From: Undaria pinnatifida
Taxonomy: Eukaryota > Sar > Phaeophyceae > Laminariales > Alariaceae
Assembly: GCA_012845835.1 (NCBI GenBank)
Contig: JABAKD010000016.1
Location: 13,691,020 to 13,755,019, forward strand
Direction of reading: 5' to 3'
DNA length: 64,000 nt
This document shows positions 1 to 19,400 of the stretch, piece by piece; positions within the stretch are counted from its first letter, which is position 1, and each line of letters starts with the position of its first letter. The notes beneath the pieces were generated by a model, which saw only the letters and a list, made by a program, of their open reading frames with translations, searched no databases and was not told the origin of the DNA. The translations under genes and the position numbers were made by a program.

Positions 1-2218
1 CTGTGAGTACGAAGGAGGTTAGGAAGGAGGTCGTCAGGACGCCGCCAAGACAAGCATGCGTTGTATGGCTACAGTGCCTCTTGCCTCTTGTGCAGCGCCT
101 CGGTGTTCTAGTCGTATCTAGCGGTACATTCAGTGGTGGTGTCACCACGAGTGTAAACTCTAGGAGTTCAAGTTCATGCCCCGTCATGACGTCATACCTG
201 GTACAGCAGCATTTCTGTCATGTGCATGTCGTACGTCGTACAGCAGCAAGTAACGCGAAGCGCAGTGTACCGCAGTTGGGTCCGGGCATTTCATGTCAAC
301 CAAAATGTGTAGCAGGTGCGATGCTATTCACTGGCTGTCTCCTTGAGCGCGTAGCAATACGACGAGCAGGATCAAGCCGTGCAACTTGTTACTTGTCGCG
401 GTATTGCACGTCTGAGCAAGAAGCAAAAGACTCCATAACGCCACGAGCAACAGCCGATGCTGTAATTGCAATATACCCGTACCAGGTACAGTATTAGGTA
501 TCATACTTGTTGGAAAAGTCAGTTTTGTTTGAAACCGGCGGCGAATTCAGCACTTGTACGAATAGTAGTACAGTAGCTGACGTCCTTAGAATCATACAAT
601 ATTATAAAATAGGTCTGGGGGGTTCTGCCGAAGGGTGGAAGGGTGGACAATTAGGATCGGATGTAAGGGGAAGCAGTGACGATCATGATCAAGTGTCTAA
701 CGTGCACAGCTCCGCGACTACAACGGAGCACACGAGCGGAACGACACTTCCCTGGCCGATTGATAGTAGAGGCTACCATTTTCTGCTGCTGTGGTTTTCT
801 TCCGCTCCCCTCTCTTCTTTCGAACGTGGGCGGAACGGAGCGGCCACACATGCATGGTATTGGCCACACCTTGTTACAGTTATTTTTGTTGCTTGCGGTT
901 GTAGCGATTTAGGGATGCGGGTATGTCAATGATTTACTGCCATTGAGGGTCTCGGTCGTCCGAGACTGCGTATGTTAGAGCCCCGGCCAGTTGGCTGGGG
1001 GGGAAAGCTCGGGTTCTGGAAGTACGATAGGAGACGAGAAGCAGTGGCCGGTGCCGCGGTTCTCGATTCACGCCAGTGGAGCCCCCTCCCAGCGCCGCGA
1101 AGAATAACATTGCAAAGATGAGTATCGACCCTAAATTCGTCGAACTCACAGCTGACGTCGTTAGATTAATTTTGTAAAATAACATGGCAATTCGAAGGAT
1201 ATACAACAAAAGTTGGTGCATTCCACCGCCGTCGGGGTTTGAAGGTTGTGCCCCCCCCCCAAAAAAAAACGTGCGCAGAGTGAAAAAAGACTGAACGTCT
1301 TCGTATCCCCCTGTTGACCCTGGCACTAGGTAGCACTAAGGGGAGTCACCGAGCTATGTCGTTATTGAGGACATGCACGCCCCGTAACATGCACGATCGG
1401 AGTGTCACACTCAGCTTGTAAAGATGAGTGTCGACGACATTCTCGTTCTCACATCTTTTTTTTATAAAAATTGAAAAACGTCAGCTGTAAGTACGACCGA
1501 TTGAATGGTTTACACTCAACTTTGCAACATCTGTAAAAAGAAAAAGGATAATTAGTACATGTATTTTTAAGTTTTGATCGTAGAATTTTTCATACATATT
1601 TTCGTCACGTTGTCTCTCTCAAGTCCCAAACTAGGTACTCTAGGTACTCTTATTATAGCTGTAGGTACCCGAGGATACACGAGTATCATAGATGCGCAGG
1701 CCAAACTGCACCAGGTACCTCGTACTAGGTATGTATGCGATACGCGTGCCGTGATAATATGCATAACTCACCGTTGAGTATGACGACATGGAATGTGCTG
1801 CAACGACCCGACCCGATCTCGAGAAGCACACACCGTCACACGCGTTTGCCAACAAAGAGCGCGGGCATAACAAAATATGACCCCTTATTAGTCGACATGA
1901 AAGCAGCGTTTGATACCGCGCGTTGTGGTCTGCACTACCATTGGTAGACTGCTCGTGCTACAGCAGTTACAATGCCTTTCCTGCTTCTTGGTGGGGTCCG
2001 ATGTCGATACCACCATCACACCTGTCTGTGGCCCGCCGCTGTTGAATGTAATAGGCCACCTTCGACACACAGTAACGCACCGTTCTTGTGCGCCTTGCAC
2101 GTATGCACTACGAAAACACTCGGTAGGCGCTTGATGTAGCACCTATAGTACCCATGCACCCATGCCCCCTGTGCCGTCAACACCTCCTCAATGGCTATAT
2201 ACGACCCTTGCATTTCAG
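1..2218. other. Intergenic, repeat-bearing, no gene seen
   Basis: No reading frame here has exon-like ends or a recognisable domain. Parts of two dispersed repeats are visible. One carries CTTGCAAAGATGAG and CTCACAGCTGACGT near 1113-1165. Related sequence is repeated near 1393-1454 and in reverse at 1484-1530, giving inverted ends about 340 bp apart. A copy of the CCCTGTTGACCCTGG repeat starts near 1310. A TACCWGGTA palindrome occurs at about 195 and 480. Confidence 0.5.
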
Positions 2219-8847
<6,629 letters not shown>

Positions 8848-10391
8848 CGGCCAGGTCTACAGGTTGTGCACAACGCCTGTAGAGCATTTCTTGCGGTTCT
8901 TGGGCTCTTTTTTTTTGTCGCGAGTCGAAATGTTTTTGTTTGGAGTAGGAGTGGTAGTGGTAGTGGTAGTGTGCACTGATATGTTGCACCAACCACTGTG
9001 TTTCTGCGGTACCTCGCTGGAGGAGCTGTATCCCTCACGCAACGCACGCAACGCAAACACTTGTTCCGAGAAAAAGAAAGAGCGAAGCTCGATGAAAACA
9101 TCCCGATGGCCTAGGTCTGCGAAAATTCGTACCAGGTAGTGCAAACAAGTGTGAAGTTCGGGTGATTTGGGGGTACGGAGCGCCGTCAGTCTGAAACCGT
9201 TTCAGCCAAAAAAATGTGGTCTATACCTTAATAACTATATCGTAACACGCGTCTAAGAACGGTACTTGTAGGGGTGTTACTTTTCTTGAGGGCTCGCGTA
9301 TGTGACTACCGTGTTATTTTTTGCAATGTCAAAATGAGGATTTTTTGTGCGTTTCGCTTCGCGACATTCACCGCCATGCAAAGGCTGTATTTTTCCCGCT
9401 GCGTCAGCACAGGTATCACAGGTATCATGACCGATTTACATACAGGTATTAAGCCACTCGCGCGGATGGCCTATACTCTCCAGTACCAATTGAGGTACAA
9501 TGCCATCGTAATACCGTAGAGTTGGTCAGCTAGTCTCTTTCCGGTTGCTCGGTTTTCGTGTCGCGGGCTGAAAGATGTTCGTTCGGGCCAAGATTATGGT
9601 AAGGGTGTAGACTAGTCATTTTATGCATAGCCGTACTGCAGTTTTAAGACATTGGCCCACTCGTCCCTATTGCGCCGGGACGGAACACGTCGGGTTCCAC
9701 CGACCAGGCAAACATCTCGTGCACCCAGCGCGAAGCGCCGTAGGGTGTTTGGCGAGTCGCATAAGGGTGACATGCATCCTACCTAAGAACCACTTGTGAG
9801 GCAGACATCGTCACCTTGTGCGTATTTTCTGGCGTATCGGATGATAGCATATGGTAGGGGGCATTTTCAAGTTTTTTTGTATATATCCTCGTTTTTTAGT
9901 TTTTTTCAAGTTTTGTTGGTTTCCAATTTGGTGATTGAGTGGTGCGGAGGCACTCGCGCAAGTGGGATAATATGTGTTATTGTCTTCACATTAAACCGTT
10001 ATTTCCGCCCAACGACATCAGTATACCCCAGTGTCCGTGCTGATTCTTCATCCTAGAGATACAAATGCCGTGGTACAGACTGCTGTGAGACAGATTATCA
10101 CCGAAAATGATCGCAATTAATCAAGGGAAAGCAAGTGAAATGCTAGCGTACCGGGTACGAGAACACAATAAAACAAGCCAGACGAAAAAACTAAGTAACA
10201 AAGAAAAAAAAAAACAGGAGTTCTGAAGAATGTGATGCAAGCAGATCAGAAAGTCTGCAGAAAGAACAACATGCGTGCGGAAGAGGAACAGACAACTGTT
10301 ACACGGACGAAAACAACACGAAAAGGAAGAAGATACCGGCATGAGGCTGGCTTTGAGAGAAAATGAGGAACAAAGAGATAATATAATAGGA

Positions 10392-11170
10392 TTAAGGGGC
10401 TGTTACAGGCACAGACCACCCTTTGTAGGTTTTTCTACTAGGCAAGTTCCACGTTAGTCGCTCAGTTGTACTAGATGAGCTCTTGTATTCGGTCCACACA
10501 CGCCACGGACGAACTGAATAGCGTTCAATTCCGCGAGGCAAAAGCATCATCACTTTACTATACGCACATGCCTTCAAAGGCATGTGAAACCCTTTTATAT
10601 CCAGCCGTATCCCATACCTTACGTCGTGTTAGACTCCCAGGGGAATACCATAACACTAGCCCACCCTGAAGAGCCGTATATGCAGAAATATGGAAGATTC
10701 GGGGAAGCACCGGTTCCACGGACTAGACCATGCTCGAAGATGCGGCTCTTCATAACCTATTTCCACACCTCTACCCTGCGAGGCTACGAAGCATCAGGGA
10801 AAATGCTACAGCAGAAAACCTCATTCGAAGGACGGAAGACAGGTCCGCCGGAGGATGAAAAAAAAAAAAAAAAAAACGGGAAAAAGGATACAGAACACTC
10901 CATTAAGGGGCTGTTACAGACACAGGCCACCCTTTGCAGGTTTCTCCACTAGACAGGTTCCACGTTGGTCACTCATTTGTACTCTAGATAAGCTCTTGTA
11001 TTAGTTCCACACACGCCACGGACGAACTGGATAGCGTTCAATTCCGCGAGGCAAAATCATCATCTTCGTTTTTCCTACACGCACATGCCTTCAAAGGCAT
11101 GTGAAACCCTTTTATATCCAGCCGTATCCCATATCTCACGCCTTGTTAGGTTGCCAGAGGAATACCACAA
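10392..11170 (+). repeat. Direct duplication, two ~265 bp copies
   Basis: Copies at 10392-10654 and 10903-11170, 511 bp apart, with few differences. Both run from TTAAGGGGCTGTTACAG through GCCACGGACGAACTG and a CATGCCTTCAAAGGCATG palindrome to GAATACCA. An A-run of 18 bases and unrelated sequence lie between them. No coding function is seen. Confidence 0.9.
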
Positions 11171-14100
11171 CAATAAACAACGCGAAAAAAAAAACAAAAA
11201 AAAGCAAGACAAGCTTCATTTCTGCCACTTTCGCGCTTCCATCATTGAACTCTACGGAAACAAACAAAACAAACAAAGCCAAAACCACCACTCCTATAGG
11301 GTTCAGGGATATAGTAGCACAGGTTCCACCTAGTAGTCGAACCAGTACCTTGCCACACGATCTATCATTTCGTTTCTGCATTCGTGGACCGCTGTATGAG
11401 TACAGCTGCTCCCCCCCCCCCCCCCCGCCCCCCTGGTTCCCGCTTGTTGCTCTTGGCGTCCACTGCTACATGGCATGGCGAGCTCTTCTCCGTCTCACCG
11501 CTGTGCCATCTTGTGACGAACCGGTTCGCCGCGTCGACGGCCCCCCGGTACCAGTCCCCACTCTTCTTAGGATATTCTCGGCAATGAAAATTTAGGTATG
11601 GTAGTATTAATATGTATAATGCCATGTATAATAGAACCGCCTGGGGTAGCCCCAGCCTCGATCTAAATCCTCACCCTGTTTTTTGCCCTGGACAACGTGC
11701 TGCTCGCGGCCTTCTGGTGCTCGATGGGCTGCCGAGGCTTAGCTCTTAAGCGCACGGTATGATATCGTTTTGATGTTGTAAGAGTTAGTCTTGGCCAGAA
11801 AACCAACAGGTCGTCGAATGGGTGGATGCATGGAGTTCTTCCTTTTCAAGAATATTCCAAAACAGAAGATCTGACCTTCACAGTACTCCAGTAGAGATTC
11901 GTATAACAAACTCTTCGATCTGGGTACCGAACGAAATAAAGGTTAGGAGCATTACATTAGACCGACCTTTCCGCCCAACTACATTCAGCACAACCAGTGT
12001 CCTGTGCTGATGCCTCCTCTTAAAGCGACGAGCTCTGTGGTCGCAAACCACAAGGAAGGAATACGTGCACAACGCAAAAATTAAATACAGTCAGGTTATT
12101 TACCTATCTATGCAATACCAGATGCAATGAAAATGACGGCGGAACAGTAGCAACCTGGCACAACCCAAAGAAGGCTCTTAAATCGGGACCCCACTGCACC
12201 TGAATCGTGAACGCATGTTTTATACATTGCTTAAACTGATATTTCCATCAGTAGTTCAGTATATATACTGTATCATAGTACTCTTAGACTAGGTTAGTTG
12301 GAAGGTTGATTGATTGACAGATGATTGACCTTCTTACGATACGATAAAGTACCCTATCTATTATTATTATTATTATTATTATTATTTTTGCCTTCCGATA
12401 GGGTATCGTACAATTTACTGTTTGGCGAACGCGATTTGGTTATGCATTATTTCGGCATTTCCGTCATGGATAACATGTAATCAGAATCAGGTAGCTCTGT
12501 TAGTCACGGCTAGCTTCAAATAACCATGACCTCGGTGATAAAAGTATGATTTTATCAATCGCATAATTCAACCAAACTTGAACGTTGATTATGCGTGTCA
12601 ATTGCCAGCACTATTGTCATATGTGTTGGTTATTTTCGACTTGAAAATTGAGACTTGGTCGAGCGGTCGATATACTGGTTTGATCAGTACATGTTTGCAT
12701 TGAGAGTAGTTCAACAGCCAACAACAGCCACCAGTATTTACTGGGCGTGATTGTGTTGAATTCAGGGTCTTTAGGCTTTGAGCAAAAGCGACGTCATTTT
12801 CTTCGGACTTTTTCCGGTATTGCTCGCCGAGCTCAGCGAGCAGGACCGCGAGACTTCCCAGATGGTGGTGAGTGCATGTGCGGGGGCACCGCCGCGAGCG
12901 CGTGGCCGTCGGAGTCCTGACGGGGGAACTTTTGAGGCGCGGTAGAGCAACACTGCAGTCAATCCACTGGGGACCAAAAACTGCGGTCAAGAAAAGATAG
13001 CCGTCTGAGGAATAGCCAAAACAGAAGCTAAATACTTTTACTATGGGAGATTTAGAATATAATAATTACCGTAGCCTTGGTGAGCGCACCTCTTTTCGTT
13101 TCATAGGTTTCTGTGTCGCGAAGTCGTTGTGGCCTTTGGTTTCCCGGTGTTTGTCCCGCCAGCTGTCAAATACACGAGCAGGAGGAGGAGGAGAAGGATT
13201 GCGATGGACGGGGCAGGGTGCTGAAAATAAGAATTCGGACTTATGGCTCCAGACGATTGACTGCTAGAAACCAATTTGTGGGGACAGATTACTTGGATTA
13301 GTATAGGAAGGGGTTTTGGGCTTTAAGGGGTTAAGCCATTCATCGTTGCAAAAACTTGTCCCACATTAATTCCAAGTAGATTTCCCCCAAAAGCGCGGGT
13401 GCAGTTCTAAAGAGGTCAGGACAACAGGCTCTTCTTGCTGATTGGCGAACGATACGCCCGATAACGATAGCAACGAGCGCGTTAATCACTCATTCATCCC
13501 TCCTACCGTGGAGCGCAAATGTTATTCGCAAGGCAGTTTCCGGCCACATACACGCTTTAGGTCGACGTTTTGGCTTTGCCGTTTGCTGCTGCAACGAACT
13601 TTTCTTGAAGCTGCTGGATTTATCGTTACTTATAGTTACAATACGAAAAACGTCCACGACGTTTACACCAGTGAACAGTATCACACAGACCGCTTGGAGG
13701 TTTAGCTTATAGATTACTCCAGTAAATTGGGGAACCAACGTAGGACATATGTTTTATAGTGAAATTAATGTAGGACACACCATGCCTCACATATATTGAG
13801 AATTGGAGCCTGGCCCAAACTAAGAAAAATGGGCAAGCCTGTGCCTTTCTAGGTCCGTGGACACAGCAGACAGATAGCCCCTCCCGCACTCATCTCCGAC
13901 CAAAACAACCTTATGCACACCGGACAGATCACATCCTTATTGATATATAGATAATCTGTGTCTTTCAGGGCAGACGTATTCCTGGTTAAAATGTTGATCT
14001 GTGTGGTCTACAGATCATGATGTTGCCGGATGAGAGTCGGATGATCTGGACGATCTAGCGCATGTTTCCTGCGTTGAAAATACGTGGAAGTGTGGTGAGC

Positions 14101-14185
14101 TAAAGCTTTATTTTTCCCCATCCGCCGGAGGATAAAAAAAGAAGAAAAAAAAAAATGTATTTGTAACTCGCAGATCCTGCATCAT

Positions 14186-14493
14186 ATGTCATGCCGACAG
14201 GTATAGGATCTAGATTATCTACAGTAGATCGTCAATGTCTGATGTGAGCTTATAAACCCGTTAAACACGCATCCTGATGCACTGCTGTTTGAGGGCAAAG
14301 CAATCAAGCATGAAACCCTTTTACTAGCTGCAACTTCCCATGTCATGCCGACAGGTATAGGATCTAGATTATCTACAGTAGATCGTCAATGTCTGATGTG
14401 AGCTTATAAACCCGTTAAACACGCATCCTGATGCACTGCTGTTTGAGGGCAAAGCAATCAAGCATGAAACCCTTTTACTAGCTGCAACTTCCC
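14186..14493 (+). repeat. Perfect 154 bp tandem duplication
   Basis: Two head-to-tail copies, 14186-14339 and 14340-14493, appear identical base for base. Both carry the GATCTAGATTATCTACAGTAGATC palindrome-rich core of a dispersed repeat. Identity suggests a recent event or, in an assembly, a collapse or stitching artefact. Confidence 0.9.
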
Positions 14494-16413
14494 CCGCCCC
14501 CCGATAGTTACAACCGTGCAATGCAGCCAAACGATATGCATTGCCGTGCTGTTCCTCAGCGTGCTGCCAGTCTATTTTTTCGATGCCCATTTTGAGTTTT
14601 TTGTCGCCGAAAACGTGGGTGCACTTGTTCCAACAAGTTAACTTAGCCCACCTGCGGGACTTGAACGGGACAAAACGTCCAAATAAAGTAGCCACCTAAA
14701 CATTACACAAAAGACTGCCCACACGAAGCGCCCCTTTCTGCTGGGTAGGGTGTATGTCCGAGGCTCAGCGTTCGGGGTTGCCCGACACGCACATCTTGCC
14801 GACACTTCGGGCCAAATATGTCCGGGGATGGCACTTTGACCCCTTGGCAGACGGCAATTTTCCAAAAAATTACCGTGACGGACGCCAAACTACTAGGTTT
14901 TAGTTGGGAAGGCTTGGTTTTACACCCTTGACGGCTGGAGGTTTTCCCTTGACTAACCGTCTCCTCATATCTCTGCTTCGGGCTGCTGCACGCTTTTCCT
15001 GGACGGGTGGTGAGATTGCACTTTCTCGCGTTTATGATCGAAATAAACGGGCCTGAAAAAGGTTTTTAAGGCTTTGCTTTACATACAGACTTCACTCGTC
15101 ACGCTCGTGTTACCTCTTGATACTAGTATTTACTTGTACTGCTCGCTACAGACTAGCTCTAACGCTATACAGGCCATGCACGTCGAAGGTTTTGGGCAAA
15201 AACTAAGTCACAAATGATAAGGCAGGCACAAAAAACTACCGTCAACACGTCCAAGCGACCAGAGGACGAAGCTACCAAAGACCAACCCTTTTATTCCACA
15301 CTAATTCCACGTAGTTTGTTCCCAAAACCGTGGGCACGGCTCTAAAATGATTTCGTAAGACAAAAAAAAAACATCTATACGGAACGCTTTCTGCGCGTAC
15401 GTACATGTAATAATAGCAACGCCTTGTGTCAACTCATTCCCACCTTATCAAGTACCAGGGTAACTACTTAGTCTACCTGGTGAGCTCGAATGTAACAAGC
15501 AAGCGGACTTTCTTACGTACACCCGGATAAAAAACACTTATTCATATCATAGCTCTCGACGCGAGTGTAAATCGAGCATGGGCGGTTCCAAAATCTAGTG
15601 TGAGCCGATGCGAACGTCTTGTCGTCTGCTCGCGTGTGCTCCACCTTATAAACACCACAAATCAACACGATTCCTCGCTTATTCTCGCCCAAACGGTACG
15701 TACGACAAAGAAAACAGAGTGCAACACAAAAGCGCATCCGGGCGCATCTCCTCTATACTCCGAGCAACACCCGCTGGCTTGTAAAAAACGAGCACCTTCT
15801 TCGCAGTATACAGATAAGCCGAGGACTACGCAAAGACGGCATCAACCTTAGGAACGGTTCGTCGCAAATAGTTCCCCACTCAGCAAGCCACGCTTTTTGC
15901 AATCGGATATTATTATTCAAGTACGTCCCCACTCGAAAAGCCACGCTATTTTTCAAGTTAGATGCTACCAGTAATAATCGAGGGGGGTCTAATAGGGACA
16001 AAAACGCAGGTAAACTACCAACAACACACATTACGCGGGACCAAGCAAGCATTCACCGCCACCCATGCTCCTTGAGCACACTACAGCACGGTTGACACAT
16101 AGACCTTCACACGAACAAACGCACACCCCTCGTAATAGTTTGCCGAGGTTTTCATTCAAGCGGCGCTTCGCGGGCCTGAAAGCAATTTTGCAGGGCTAGA
16201 CACAAATTGGTACAAAAAAAAAAGAGCTGTAAATACGTCCGGCTATCACATCACATCCCCGCATGTCACGCCCGGGAGGAAGAGCAGGGTTCGGCTTATG
16301 TCACCATGCCTGCCATCCTCAACCAGGTGAACTCTTAAGACTACAGGCAAGATAATCCCACACAAATTTCAAGTAGTTTGTCCCCAAAAAACGTGGGTGC
16401 AGTTCTGAAGGAG

Positions 16414-19400
16414 TTAAAGCGCGTGTGACCCGCCCCCTCTCTCCCATTTCGCAATTGGGGGAGGTCCCGCGTCTCCATCGAGGTCGTTATGCCGACCTGC
16501 CTCTTCGTCGATCATCCAGCGAAGCAGCTCCTGCTGCCGCGTCTCGTACTCCTTCCTGGCTTCCTCCTTCCTCCTCTCGTGCCGCATCTCATTTTCCCGG
16601 ATCGCGAGCATCCACAGCCGCCGCCGTCGCTTGCTCGAAGACGCCAGCCCACACCCATCACCATCATGCTCACCCCCCACCCCAACCACTCCCGCCCCCA
16701 GCCCCTCACTGCCAGTCCCACTCGCTCGCTTCCCGCCACCACCCTCCCCGCCCAACTCATTGTCTGGTCTCCCCCTTTTTACGCGATGCAACGATGGGTC
16801 GACCAGCTTTTCTGCGGAGCTAACCGCTCCCCCGGGGTCGGCCGATTCGGTTGTTAGGCCACGCCGTTCCAACCGCTGTTCGCGGGGCGGGGGCGGCGCG
16901 AGCCCAAGGTCCATGCTACCACCCCCGCCACCACCGTTTGAAAACCCCCCTCCGCTTCGTGTTTCCTGCGCGTTTCCGTTGGCATTAGGAACGGGCGCGG
17001 GACCTTCCGCATAGCCGCCGCCCCCGTGCCCCTCCGCTTTGTCTCGCTCTCGCCCGCTCGCCAGGAGGGCCATCGCGCGAGTCGTGTCCTCGAGCGCACG
17101 CGCCGCCGCAGCCTGCGATCTGGCCGCGGCAGCCGCTGCGGCCGCTCCGCTTGAGTTGTGCTCGGTAAGACGCGGCGTGGGGCAGTTCGACTGGGTCACG
17201 ACGTCCAGCTCGCCGGCTTGCACAATGGGGTCGTTGAGCATCGCCATCAGCAACTGCTTGAACTCAGCCGATCTCGACAGCCGGGCTTTTCTGAGCTCGC
17301 CCACCGTCATCTTCAACTCGATCCGCGGCCCGCCGGGGGAGCTGACCGGCCCGGCGAGGTTGATCACATCGTCGTCGGTGATCTTTAATGTTGGCGATCT
17401 CTCTCCTCCTCCTCCTCCTCCCCCTGGTGACGTCATCGGCGCCGGCGAAAGTCCAACCTCTACCTCCATCGCGGGTGTCGGTGGTGTCGTGGTGTTAGCG
17501 GCAAGACCAGCACCATCCATGTCACCATTTAACGCGGCCGCCGAGGTAAGCGCAACCGCCCCCCCTCCTACTGCCACCGTTCCCCTTCCCGCCGCTACCG
17601 CTCCTCCTCCCACCGCCACCGCCACCGCTCCCCCGCCCGCCGCCACCGCTTCGCCCCTCGCCGTCGCCACCCCTCCAACCGCCGGCCCCTCCACCGCCGC
17701 AGCCGCCGTCGCCGACTCTTCATTCGGACCCCGATGGTCCGCCAGCTTAAAAGACGAGGTTTCCACCGAACGAATCTTCCCTCTATCAGCGCCGTCAAGG
17801 TTTCCAATCTTTCCCGTCGCGGGCAGAGCTATCTTCGCCCCCCCCGCGGGGGAAGGGGGTGGGGGGTCGGTTTTAGCACAGTTGGTAGATTCGCCGCCGT
17901 CTGAGCCGGCAGCACCGGAGGCGATCGCGTCGCCCCGACGTTTGGCCCAAACGTGGAACACTTCGGCGGCTACGACGCGTTTTACGAGGTCCGGCCCCGC
18001 GAAGTTGGTCATCACGGCGTCGCGGCAAGCCCTACCAACGGAAAAACCAACACGTCAGGGGCTGTTAGACTTGGATATACGGTACAAGTTACGCCGTTCG
18101 ATCTGCATGTCAATTGGACAACAGCCCTGGGACGGTCCATTGCTATTAATGAAATGCGTAGTCGTGTATCTGTCTAAGCAGGGGTGGAGGCGTGGGAGGC
18201 ACGAGGTAAAAAGGACCGTCAGAAAACAAGCACGCTAGGGGCTGTTAGGCGTGGACGTACAGTGCGGCTCCCTTGACAGTGCGGACTGAGTAAGCTATTA
18301 ATAGTATAGCTGCCGACGAAAAAGCAACACCGTTAGGGGCTGTTATGTGTGGATATACAGTGGGGATCTTACTGCAATGCGGGTTGAATAATAGTAGTGC
18401 CAATTGCGGTATGTTGCCGGTGAAATCGCTTGGCATGATTGGAACTCGTTATAGTTGTACCAGTATACGTGCTGTACCAAATAACGCCGGTGTACGGTAT
18501 ACTGCCGGTAGTGTTGGCTGGCACACACCGGCACAAGAGGGAGACAACCGCCGTACGGTACAAACTACGCCGCTCGATCTGTATGTCGATTGGATAACAA
18601 CACCGAGACGGTCATTGATACTCTCTGAACATATAATCGCGTATCTGTGTCTAACGCGGGCAGAGGTGTGGGCTGGACGCACAAGGCACTAGCAAAAAAG
18701 GGGGAGACCGACGGAAAACAAGAATGTCAGGGGCAGAGATGTGGGGGACAAGCACGAGACACGAATGTACAACCCCCAGGTCCCTTCAAAAAAGTACATT
18801 GCGCTTAAGGAGTATTGGTATAGTGAAACCGTTTTAGTAATACCTGGTACCCCCTCTACATACATAGGAGTGGAATAGTTGAAATAGTGTATTGTTTGTT
18901 GATGGACGAATCGGTCGAGGCGAAGCCGAATACCGTTGTAAAGACCCGGCAACAATGGCGAGAGAGCCAAGAGGCCAGTCGGTCATATATATAAACTCCG
19001 GAGTGCCTGGTATACGTCAGTTTCACGTCGCTCGGTCGACCGGGTATACATACCGTACTCTTCCGTAACTGCCATGCACCGCCAGATCAATCGGTACTTA
19101 CTTTTCGTCCCCACTTGCAACTTTTCGCTCACATTGGACATATCATATTCCATTCCATTATATCATATGCGCTTTCACGCCATGATCTGTGTTTTTCCCC
19201 GCAGGTAGCTCCCGGGTCTATATACGATCTGCATGGTCTACATGCAGATCATGTCGCCTTGCGGGAGTCGTATGATCTGAATGAATATAGCACGTGTTTC
19301 CTCAGTCGGATCTGTACCACGAAAATCCCGCACAACATAAAATAACGACAGCTATATGACCTATACGTATGATCTATACGATCTATCATGATCTGCTGTA

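Larger units (their letters stand above)
8848..16413. other. Intergenic stretch, duplications and dispersed repeats, no secure gene
   Basis: No exon set with family-level support was found. The region holds two long direct duplications (annotated separately) and a (TAT)n microsatellite at 12358-12388 inside an inverted pair of ACGATA..TACCCTATC sequences. It also holds copies of the TTCCAAGTAG / GTGGGTGCAGTTCT repeat (13360, 15295, 16365), a GATCTAC-type repeat (13925-14060), and a repeat shared with 46005-46180 (9665-9830). Two hydrophobic exon-like snippets at 11660-11750 and 12767-12868 are discussed among the rejected items. Confidence 0.5.

Noticed and set aside
11630..11760. Possible membrane-protein exon, FALDNVLLAAFWCSMG with a donor at 11759
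   Set aside because: An in-frame stop lies between the nearest acceptor-like AG and this frame, and no partner exon fits in phase.
12767..12990. Exon-like ORFs on both strands: LLAELSEQDRETSQMV (+) and LLAELGEQYRKKSEENDVAF (-)
   Set aside because: Each looks mildly protein-like, but neither has a convincing set of splice partners, so the strand cannot be decided.
16425..18238. Long plus-strand Pro/Ser/Ala frames opposite exon C
   Set aside because: Antisense shadow of the minus-strand exon, whose splice sites, phase and module similarity to exon B support the minus strand.
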